In this document: positions 1 to 4,420 of the stretch, piece after piece
How positions within the stretch are numbered: position 1 is the stretch's first letter
How the letters are laid out: each line of letters opens with the position of its first letter
Origin: Bacilli bacterium
Lineage (GTDB): Bacteria > Bacillota_I > Bacilli_A > RF39 > UBA660
Assembly (NCBI GenBank): GCA_024693165.1
Contig: JAILLM010000101.1
Coordinates: forward strand, 1-5,454
DNA length: 5,454 nucleotides
Reading direction: 5' to 3'
Notes under the pieces: generated by a model
What the model was told of the DNA's origin: nothing
The model's database searches: none
Seen by the model: only the letters and a program-made list of their open reading frames with translations
Translations under genes and position numbers: made by a program

Positions 1-1
1 T

Positions 2-541
2 GATAATGAATTTAAAGAAGAATATGTAGCAGAAGAGTTATTCCACAATCTTCATACATTAGGATGTAGAGTAGATGAAATATCTAATAAGATTGAAGAA
101 TTATCTAAGATATTTAAAATTGAAAAAATCTTATCTGAAAGAATAGATTCATTATATCTAGAAGATAAGATATTAGTTAAGATTCTTTCATATTTAATTA
201 TTGACCCTAAGATTATAGCAATTGATGATTTATTCTCATATTTAGACCCAAAGAAGTTAGATATATTATTTGATTATGTTAGAGATCATAATATGTCTAT
301 GATATATGTTACAACAAACCCAGAACATTTATTACTTGCTGATGACATTGTATTAATGAATAACTATAAAGCAATCATTTGTAGTGATCGTAGACAATTC
401 TTCTCAGGTAATAGTGTACTTCCATATATGGGATTAGGACTTCCATTCATAATTGAAATGTCTCATAACTTAGAGTTATATGGATTAGTAGATAAAACTT
501 ATGAAAGTATAGAAAAGGTGGTAGATCATATATGGAAATAA
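2..541 (+). CDS. Degenerate EcfA1-like ABC ATPase, 3' fragment (5' end outside window)
   Basis: The frame is open from the first bases to the TAA at 539-541, giving 179 residues; the N-terminus with any Walker A lies upstream. An ATG at 293 is internal. The layout matches EcfA1, the ATPase of energy-coupling-factor vitamin/metal importers: a DNEF stretch after the Q-loop, a Walker B-like strand (IIAIDD), a D-loop YLD, and a C-terminal tail with GLGLPF typical of EcfA1. The position upstream of an EcfA2-like gene and truA also fits. Key residues are changed. The LSGGQ signature reads LYLED (152-166), the catalytic Glu after Walker B is Asp (227-229), and the switch His is Thr (314-316, in TTN). 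The fold is probably kept, but normal ATP hydrolysis is doubtful. Its stop overlaps the next gene by 10 bases, suggesting translational coupling. EcfA1 descent is likely; present function is unknown. Confidence 0.72.
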   Translation, partial: DNEFKEEYVAEELFHNLHTLGCRVDEISNKIEELSKIFKIEKILSERIDSLYLEDKILVKILSYLIIDPKIIAIDDLFSYLDPKKLDILFDYVRDHNMSMIYVTTNPEHLLLADDIVLMNNYKAIICSDRRQFFSGNSVLPYMGLGLPFIIEMSHNLELYGLVDKTYESIEKVVDHIWK

Positions 542-1161
542 TGTATGTTAATAAAAGTAAAATTGAACTTGCTACAACTGCCTTTTATGGAGATGTTTTA
601 GATTTAATGAACATGGGTGTTGATATAGATGGAATTGAATATGATGATAACTGGACCGTTAAAAAGTTCTTATCTAATTCACTTCTAGCTAAGAAAAGAA
701 TTGAAACAGTATTTAAATATTTAGATTTAGATACTAAATATTTAAATGTAAAAATAAAAGATTTATCTAAAGTAACATTTAAATATGTATTATTAAGTCA
801 TGCGCTTCTTAACAATGTAAGAACTATCGTTTTTGAAAGATTTGATGTAGGCTTATCAAACAAAGAAAAGAAGAACATGTATCAAATAATTAAGAAGTTA
901 AAAAATGATGGATTAACATTAATATTTATTACTAAAGATTTATTATTTGCAAATCAAGTCGCAGAAAACATCATAGTAATTAAAAATAAAAAAGAAGTAT
1001 TTAATGGTAAGATTGAAGATTTAATTAAATCTAAAAAGAATATTGTTGATATGCCACCAGTTATTAAATTTGTTGAATGTGCAAATAAAAAGAATGCTGG
1101 ATTAACATATACTTTAGATCATAAAGAATTATTAAAGGATATTTTTAGAGAGGTTGTCTAA
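532..1161 (+). CDS. Degenerate EcfA2-like ABC ATPase lacking Walker A
   Basis: This 209-residue protein is clearly shorter than a usual EcfA2 (about 280-290). It lacks a recognisable Walker A P-loop; the first ~45 residues look like a collapsed remnant of the ATP-binding core. The second half aligns by eye with EcfA proteins. LSKVT (78-82) stands where LSGGQ should be. TIVFER (98-103) replaces Walker B, with Glu for Asp and Arg for the catalytic Glu. VGLS (106-109) replaces the D-loop GLD, and K135 in ITKD replaces the switch His. The tail from about residue 173 (DMPPVIKFVE, then LDHKELLKDIF) resembles the EcfA C-terminal interaction tail. The ATG at 532 is chosen because GGTGG (517-521) lies 10 bases upstream; an in-frame ATG at 541 is further away. 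The TAATG junction couples it to truA. ATPase activity is very unlikely. It may be a structural partner of the preceding protein or a decaying relic. Confidence 0.7.
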   Translation: MEIMYVNKSKIELATTAFYGDVLDLMNMGVDIDGIEYDDNWTVKKFLSNSLLAKKRIETVFKYLDLDTKYLNVKIKDLSKVTFKYVLLSHALLNNVRTIVFERFDVGLSNKEKKNMYQIIKKLKNDGLTLIFITKDLLFANQVAENIIVIKNKKEVFNGKIEDLIKSKKNIVDMPPVIKFVECANKKNAGLTYTLDHKELLKDIFREVV

Positions 1162-1883
1162 TGAGATATTTAATTAGTGTTAGTTATGATGGTGCAAAAC
1201 TATATGGTTTTGAACGTCAACCAAGAAAGAAAACTGTTCAAGGAGAACTTGAAAGAGTACTAACTAAAATAAATAAAACTACTGTTTTTGTTAAAGGTGC
1301 TGGAAGAACAGATCGTGGAGTTCATGCTTATGATCAAAAGGTTCATTTTGATCTTAATATTAATATCACATGTGATGGTTTAAAAAGAGCAATGAATTCA
1401 ATGCTTGATCCAAGTGTTTATGTTAATAACGTTAAAGTTGTTAACGATGAATTCCATGCAAGATTTGATGTTAAGAAAAAAGTATATAGATATGATATTA
1501 ATCTTGGAGAATATAATCCAATAATTGATTCATATATCTATAACTACAATAGACCACTAAACATCTCAGCTATGAAAAAAGCATCTAAATATCTTTTAGG
1601 AATTCACTCTTATGAAGCATTCACATCTGGAGAAAGAGAAAACTATAATTCAATTATTTATAAGATTGTATTTACTAAAAAGAAAGATATCTTATCAATT
1701 AAATTTGAAGGTAAAGCTTTTTATAGATATATGGTTAGAAATTTAGTTGGTGCTTTAATGCAAGTAGGAGAGGCTAAACAACCGCCTGAATACATTAAAG
1801 AACTAATTGATAAGAAAAAAAATAATAAAAAGTATGTTACAGTACCTGCAAATGGCCTATATTTAATGAAAGTTGACTATTAA
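1161..1883 (+). CDS. truA: tRNA pseudouridine(38-40) synthase TruA
   Basis: TruA converts uridines 38-40 in the anticodon stem-loop of tRNAs to pseudouridine in the cytoplasm. The 240-residue length is normal for the family. Visible motifs, in order, are the N-terminal strand with YDG and an FERQP segment; GAGRTDRGVHA (46-56) carrying the catalytic Asp51; FHARFD followed by KKKVYRY (98-111); FYRYMVRNLVGAL (187-199); and the C-terminal ANGLYLMKVDY. The ATG overlaps the preceding stop as TAATG, with a GAGAGG ribosome binding site at 1148-1153, seven bases upstream. No separate promoter was seen, so truA is probably expressed with the two EcfA-like genes. This is the standard Firmicutes position before rplM-rpsI, except that ecfT is missing between ecfA2 and truA. 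The last codons also form the 5' arm of the terminator. Confidence 0.97.
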   Translation: MRYLISVSYDGAKLYGFERQPRKKTVQGELERVLTKINKTTVFVKGAGRTDRGVHAYDQKVHFDLNINITCDGLKRAMNSMLDPSVYVNNVKVVNDEFHARFDVKKKVYRYDINLGEYNPIIDSYIYNYNRPLNISAMKKASKYLLGIHSYEAFTSGERENYNSIIYKIVFTKKKDILSIKFEGKAFYRYMVRNLVGALMQVGEAKQPPEYIKELIDKKKNNKKYVTVPANGLYLMKVDY

Positions 1884-1896
1884 GTCAACTTTTTTT
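1869..1896 (+). terminator. Intrinsic terminator overlapping the truA stop codon
   Basis: A perfect 10-bp stem pairs AAAGTTGACT (1869-1878) with AGTCAACTTT (1883-1892) around the loop ATTA. A T-run at 1890-1896 follows. The TAA stop (1881-1883) sits in the loop and the first base of the 3' arm, so the last truA codons are part of the hairpin. It separates the ecfA-truA unit from the rplM promoter. Confidence 0.88.
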
Positions 1897-1916
1897 AGTT
1901 AACTAGGCAAAACCAT

Positions 1917-1945
1917 TTGACATTATTGACGTAATCACATATAAT
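1917..1945 (+). promoter_or_regulatory. Consensus sigma-A promoter for rplM-rpsI
   Basis: TTGACA (1917-1922) and TATAAT (1940-1945) are both perfect consensus hexamers with an optimal 17-base spacer. Transcription should start near 1952. It lies just after the truA terminator, so rplM-rpsI is an independent, strongly transcribed unit, as expected for ribosomal proteins. Confidence 0.9.
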
Positions 1946-1951
1946 GTAACT

Positions 1952-2035
1952 TGGTACATTTTTCAAATTTGTAAGGTTATAAGAAGTGGGAATTCGAATA
2001 ACTGAGCAATAATTAATTTGAAAGGAAAATTTAAA
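1952..2035 (+). promoter_or_regulatory. Structured rplM 5' leader, candidate L13 autoregulatory leader
   Basis: About 84 bases separate the predicted start of transcription from the rplM ATG. The outer stem pairs TTTCAAATT (1961-1969) with AATTTGAAA (2015-2023), nine perfect pairs. Two G-U wobbles (1960 with 2024, 1959 with 2025) extend it into the AAAGG of the rplM ribosome binding site. It encloses an inner hairpin, GGTTAT (1975-1980) with ATAACT (1998-2003), and its purine-rich loop. Firmicutes rplM operons are known to carry an L13 leader RNA element (Rfam L13_leader). Feedback control by L13 is inferred from position and pairing. I have not matched the family's consensus sequence. Confidence 0.6.
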
Positions 2036-2470
2036 ATGAAAACAACATTCATGGAAAAGAAAGAAACAGTAAAAAGAAATTGGTATGTTATCGATGCAAC
2101 TGATTTAACTTTAGGTAGACTTGCTACTGAAGTTGCTAACTTACTAAGAGGTAAAGGTAAAGTTACTTATACTCCTCATGTTGATTGTGGAGACTTCGTT
2201 ATCGTTACTAACGCTAACAAAGTTAAGTTAACTGGAAACAAATTAAACGACAAGATGTACTATAATCATTCTGGATTCCCAGGTGGTTTAAGAGAAAGAA
2301 ACGCTGCTGAAATGATCGAAAAATACCCAGTAGAAATGATTGAAAGAGCTGTTAAAGGTATGTTACCTAAAAATCGTTTAGGACGTCAACAAATCAAAAA
2401 ATTAAAAGTATATGCTGACGCAAATTATGCTGAAAAAGCTCAACAACCAAAAGAATACAAGGTTAAATAG
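2036..2470 (+). CDS. rplM: 50S ribosomal protein L13
   Basis: L13 is an early-assembling 23S rRNA-binding protein of the large subunit. From the ATG at 2036 the protein has 144 residues, matching the usual ~145. It begins MKTTFMEKKE, like the conserved MRTTFMAK start of bacterial L13. Recognisable segments are WYVIDATDLTLGRLA (16-30), TPHVDCGDFVIV (46-57), and the signature AVKGMLPKNRLGR followed by LKVY (105-126). The ribosome binding site AAAGGA (2021-2026) lies nine bases upstream of this ATG. A TTG at 2018 would add six residues, but it lies inside the leader stem and before the ribosome binding site, so it is not used. Asn, Phe and Ile codons ending in C are frequent (aac, ttc, atc), unlike the upstream EcfA-like genes; this is typical of highly expressed genes. 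It is first in the operon with rpsI. Confidence 0.97.
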   Translation: MKTTFMEKKETVKRNWYVIDATDLTLGRLATEVANLLRGKGKVTYTPHVDCGDFVIVTNANKVKLTGNKLNDKMYYNHSGFPGGLRERNAAEMIEKYPVEMIERAVKGMLPKNRLGRQQIKKLKVYADANYAEKAQQPKEYKVK

Positions 2471-2481
2471 GAGGGTAATAC

Positions 2482-2895
2482 ATGAGTAAAGTTATAACAG
2501 CATGTGGTAGAAGAAAAAGATCTATCGCTCAAATTAAAATGGTTCCTGGTTCAGGAAAAATAACTGTTAATGGAAAAGACGTAAGAGAATACTTACCATT
2601 CGAAGTTAATGTTATGAATTTAATGCAACCTTTAGTTGCAACTAAGAACGAATCTACATTCGATATCGAAGTTGTAGTAAAGGGTGGTGGCTACAATGGT
2701 CAAACTGAAGCCATCAGATTAGCTATTACTAAAGCATTACTAGTTTATGATGAAAACACTGATCCAAATAGTGATACATCATACAGAAAAATCCTTAAAG
2801 CAGCTGGTTTCATTACTAGAGATCCAAGAGTTAAAGAACGTAAAAAATACGGTCTTAGAAAAGCTCGTAGAGCTCCTCAATTTAGTAAGAGATAA
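2482..2895 (+). CDS. rpsI: 30S ribosomal protein S9
   Basis: S9 is a small-subunit protein whose C-terminal tail reaches the P-site tRNA. The 137-residue protein is slightly longer than the usual ~130. It shows the N-terminal CGRRKRSIAQIKM then VPGSGKITVNG, the family signature GGGYNGQTEAIRLAITKAL (68-86), and the diagnostic basic tail TRDPRVKERKKYG with ARRAPQFSKR ending in the conserved Lys-Arg. A near-perfect ribosome binding site, AGGAGG (2469-2474), overlaps the rplM TAG stop and lies seven bases before the ATG. The 11-base gap and absence of a promoter show co-transcription with rplM, and a strong terminator follows. The N-terminal Cys in place of the more usual Gly/Ser before GRRK is a minor variation. 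Confidence 0.97.
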   Translation: MSKVITACGRRKRSIAQIKMVPGSGKITVNGKDVREYLPFEVNVMNLMQPLVATKNESTFDIEVVVKGGGYNGQTEAIRLAITKALLVYDENTDPNSDTSYRKILKAAGFITRDPRVKERKKYGLRKARRAPQFSKR

Positions 2896-2911
2896 TTTAT
2901 TTACTTGTTTC

Positions 2912-2940
2912 AAGACACGATTATTCGTGTCTTTTTTCTT
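2912..2940 (+). terminator. Intrinsic terminator of rplM-rpsI
   Basis: AAGACACGA (2912-2920) pairs perfectly with TCGTGTCTT (2925-2933) around the loop TTAT. A T-run at 2932-2937 follows. It starts 16 bases after the rpsI stop and has no competing reading frame. Confidence 0.92.
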
Positions 2941-2944
2941 TAAT

Positions 2945-2970
2945 AAAAAAACTCGAATTAATCGAGTTTT
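2945..2970 (-). terminator. Terminator of the minus-strand tetR gene, possibly bidirectional
   Basis: AAAACTCGA (2948-2956) pairs with TCGAGTTTT (2962-2970) around a five-base ATTAA loop. Read on the minus strand, the hairpin is followed by seven Ts (the A-run 2945-2951), a good intrinsic terminator. The tetR TAA (2969-2971) overlaps its base. On the plus strand a weaker T-rich tract follows, so it may also back up the rpsI terminator. Confidence 0.82.
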
Positions 2971-3580
2971 ATTTTAAATCTTCTTTAAATAAATTGTTTA
3001 TTGTATCTATAACTAATTTTTTCATTATGTCATAATTCATATCAATATGTTTGTGATAAATAACTTCATGACATAAATTATCTATTAATCCGATCATTAT
3101 ATGTGTTTTCTCATATAAATTGTTATCTTTAAAACCATTATCTAGTAATATGTTTTTAATTGAGTTTGTCATTTCGATTTCTCTGTGATAGTAGTATTCA
3201 GCAACTCTTTTATCTGAGTGAACCATAGACATTATTTCTTCATGAGCAATGTTAGAAACTTTATGATTATTAACATAATAGCTAATCATATTATCTAAAA
3301 ATTTACTGAAGTCATTCTTTTCAAATTTAATGTCTTGATTATTTAGCAGAGGAAAGAATATGCTGTCTCCATATTTTTCTAAGCCTTCAATTAAAATATC
3401 ATATTTGTCTTTAAAGTATTGATAAACAATTCCTGTTGATACACCTGCATTTTTTGCTATCTCAGCAGTATTAATATTATGATATCCATTTTCACATATC
3501 ATTTTAAAACCAACTTCAATGATTTTTTCTTTCTTTTCAATAGCTCTTTTTTGTTTTGGTTCTCTAATTGAATCATTCAT
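2969..3580 (-). CDS. TetR/AcrR-family transcriptional repressor
   Basis: This 203-residue protein has the typical TetR length. The N-terminal DNA-binding domain spans about residues 12-62. Helix 1 is in KKEKIIEVGFKMICENGY. The helix-turn-helix is TAEIAKNAGVSTGIVYQYF (38-56), with the familiar GVSxGxVYxYFxxK pattern. The remaining all-helical, poorly conserved part is the ligand-binding and dimerisation domain; its effector cannot be told from sequence. The start at 3580 is supported by GAGGTG (minus strand, 3593-3588) seven bases upstream. The gene diverges from the ABC ATPase/permease pair. The shared 134-base region carries two matching palindromes, one on each promoter, so this protein most likely represses both the transporter and itself until it binds a transported or toxic compound. 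That role is inferred from arrangement and family habit. Confidence 0.93.
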   Translation of the reverse strand: MNDSIREPKQKRAIEKKEKIIEVGFKMICENGYHNINTAEIAKNAGVSTGIVYQYFKDKYDILIEGLEKYGDSIFFPLLNNQDIKFEKNDFSKFLDNMISYYVNNHKVSNIAHEEIMSMVHSDKRVAEYYYHREIEMTNSIKNILLDNGFKDNNLYEKTHIMIGLIDNLCHEVIYHKHIDMNYDIMKKLVIDTINNLFKEDLK

Positions 3581-3601
3581 TATAGTTCACCTCGTAAGAG
3601 A

Positions 3602-3629
3602 ATTATAACACATTGTTATAAAATGTGAA
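3602..3629 (-). promoter_or_regulatory. Promoter of tetR
   Basis: Read on the minus strand, TTCACA (3629-3624) and TATAAT (3607-3602) form a -35/-10 pair with a 16-base spacer. Transcription would start near 3595, giving a very short untranslated leader that begins almost at the ribosome binding site. The -35 lies within the second operator copy (3622-3643), and the -10 lies at the edge of another palindrome (3603-3621). Confidence 0.72.
3603..3621. repeat. Perfect palindrome over the tetR -10 element
   Basis: TTATAACA (3603-3610) and TGTTATAA (3614-3621) are perfect inverted arms of eight bases around CAT. The sequence differs from the ATGAAAT-type operators beside it, so it may be the site of another regulator or just a symmetric extension of the -10 box. 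Function is not established. Confidence 0.45.
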
Positions 3630-3643
3630 ATAAAATTCATATT
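3622..3643. promoter_or_regulatory. Second TetR operator copy (imperfect), on the tetR -35
   Basis: This 22-base stretch matches the perfect palindrome at 3678-3699 at 19 of 22 positions in the same register; the differences are at positions 4, 12 and 14. It covers the tetR -35 (3624-3629) and ends five bases before the transporter -35. Binding here should block tetR transcription, so autoregulation is the likely role. The two copies are 56 bases apart centre to centre. Confidence 0.68.
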
Positions 3644-3647
3644 TTCA

Positions 3648-3676
3648 TTGACTAATGATTTCTATGAAAGTATAAT
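3648..3676 (+). promoter_or_regulatory. Promoter of the ABC transporter operon
   Basis: TTGACT (3648-3653) is one base off the -35 consensus. TATAAT (3671-3676) is perfect, and the spacer is 17 bases. The start site should be near 3683, inside the palindromic operator at 3678-3699, so a bound repressor would block initiation. Confidence 0.86.
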
Positions 3677-3677
3677 C

Positions 3678-3699
3678 AATATGAAATACATTTCATATT
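3678..3699. promoter_or_regulatory. Palindromic TetR operator at the transporter start site
   Basis: The arms AATATGAAAT (3678-3687) and ATTTCATATT (3690-3699) are perfect inverted repeats of ten bases around AC. It begins two bases after the -10 and spans the predicted start site, the classic place for a repressor. The size and symmetry suit a TetR dimer pair, and the divergent tetR gene makes that protein the obvious ligand. Confidence 0.8.
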
Positions 3700-3717
3700 T
3701 TAGAAAAGAGGTACATG

Positions 3718-4419
3718 ATGAGTAGTTTTATTGAATTAAAGAATGTTAAAAAAACATATGTTGTTGGTGAACAACAATTTAATGCCTTAGATGGTATAGA
3801 TCTAAAAATAAATCAAGGAGAGTTTGTAGTTATACTTGGTCCATCAGGAGCAGGTAAATCAACACTTTTAAATTTACTTGGTGGTATGGATAAAGCAACT
3901 TCTGGGGAAATATATATTGGAGAAAATGATATAGCTAAGTTTAATGATAAAGAATTAACAAGATATAGAGCTAATGATGTTGGATTTATTTTCCAATTCT
4001 ATAACATTATGCCAACATTAACAGTTGATGAAAATGTAAATTTAATTAAGGATGTTACAAATACAAGTAAAAACTCAAAAGAAGTTTTAAAGAGTGTAGG
4101 ACTTCTTAAACATGCTGACAAGTTTCCACAAGAATTATCTGGTGGAGAGCAACAAAGAGTATCAATAGCAAGAGCAATCATGAAAAATCCAAAAGTACTT
4201 TTATGTGATGAACCAACTGGTGCACTAGATTCAAAAACTGGAGTTGAAGTTTTAAAATTATTAAGAAAACAAAGTGATGAAGATACAACTGTAATAATTG
4301 TTACTCATAACTCACTTATTTCTGAGATAGCTGATAGAGTAATTAGAATTAAAAATGGTAAAGTAGAATCTAATGAAATTAATAACCATCCAAAAGATAT
4401 TGACGAGGTAGTTTGGTAA
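3718..4419 (+). CDS. ABC transporter ATP-binding protein, MacB/LolD type
   Basis: This is a cytoplasmic ATPase subunit that powers an FtsX-type permease. The 233-residue protein has every core motif intact: Walker A GPSGAGKST (41-49), Q-loop Gln93 in FIFQFYNIMP, signature LSGGEQQR (140-147), Walker B LLCDEP with D164/E165, D-loop ALD (169-171) and switch His197 in VTHN. The FQFYNLxPxLT-like stretch and LSGGEQQRVxIARA are typical of the MacB/LolD/FtsE branch that works by mechanotransmission rather than channel transport. Two ATGs stand in tandem (3715 and 3718). The second is chosen because the ribosome binding site GAGGT (3708-3712) is only two bases from the first but five from the second. 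The permease begins one base after the stop, so the two are co-translated. The substrate is unknown; antimicrobial peptide or lipid export is a common role for such TetR-controlled pairs. Confidence 0.95.
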   Translation: MSSFIELKNVKKTYVVGEQQFNALDGIDLKINQGEFVVILGPSGAGKSTLLNLLGGMDKATSGEIYIGENDIAKFNDKELTRYRANDVGFIFQFYNIMPTLTVDENVNLIKDVTNTSKNSKEVLKSVGLLKHADKFPQELSGGEQQRVSIARAIMKNPKVLLCDEPTGALDSKTGVEVLKLLRKQSDEDTTVIIVTHNSLISEIADRVIRIKNGKVESNEINNHPKDIDEVVW

Positions 4420-4420
4420 T

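Noticed and set aside
293..541. Stand-alone 82-residue gene starting at ATG 293
   Set aside because: The same frame is open from base 2 and the upstream residues align with the middle of an EcfA1 protein, so this ATG is internal.
2..1161. UGA read as tryptophan (Mycoplasma code)
   Set aside because: Trp is encoded by TGG throughout and no in-frame TGA occurs at conserved Trp positions, so there is no support for a changed code.
1990..1999. Short palindromes GAATTC and ATTCGAAT in the rplM leader as a regulator site
   Set aside because: They are short, AT-rich and lie within the inner hairpin loop region; chance is sufficient to explain them.
2018..2035. TTG start adding six residues to L13
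   Set aside because: It precedes the ribosome binding site, lies within the leader stem, and the ATG at 2036 gives the conserved MKTTFM start and standard length.
2747..2977. 76-residue plus-strand frame overlapping rpsI
   Set aside because: It lies in another frame of a conserved ribosomal protein gene, runs through the rpsI terminator, and has no recognisable features or ribosome binding site.
3999..4181. 60-residue minus-strand frame inside the ABC ATPase gene
   Set aside because: It is antisense to the conserved Q-loop-to-signature region, and its composition mirrors that coding strand.
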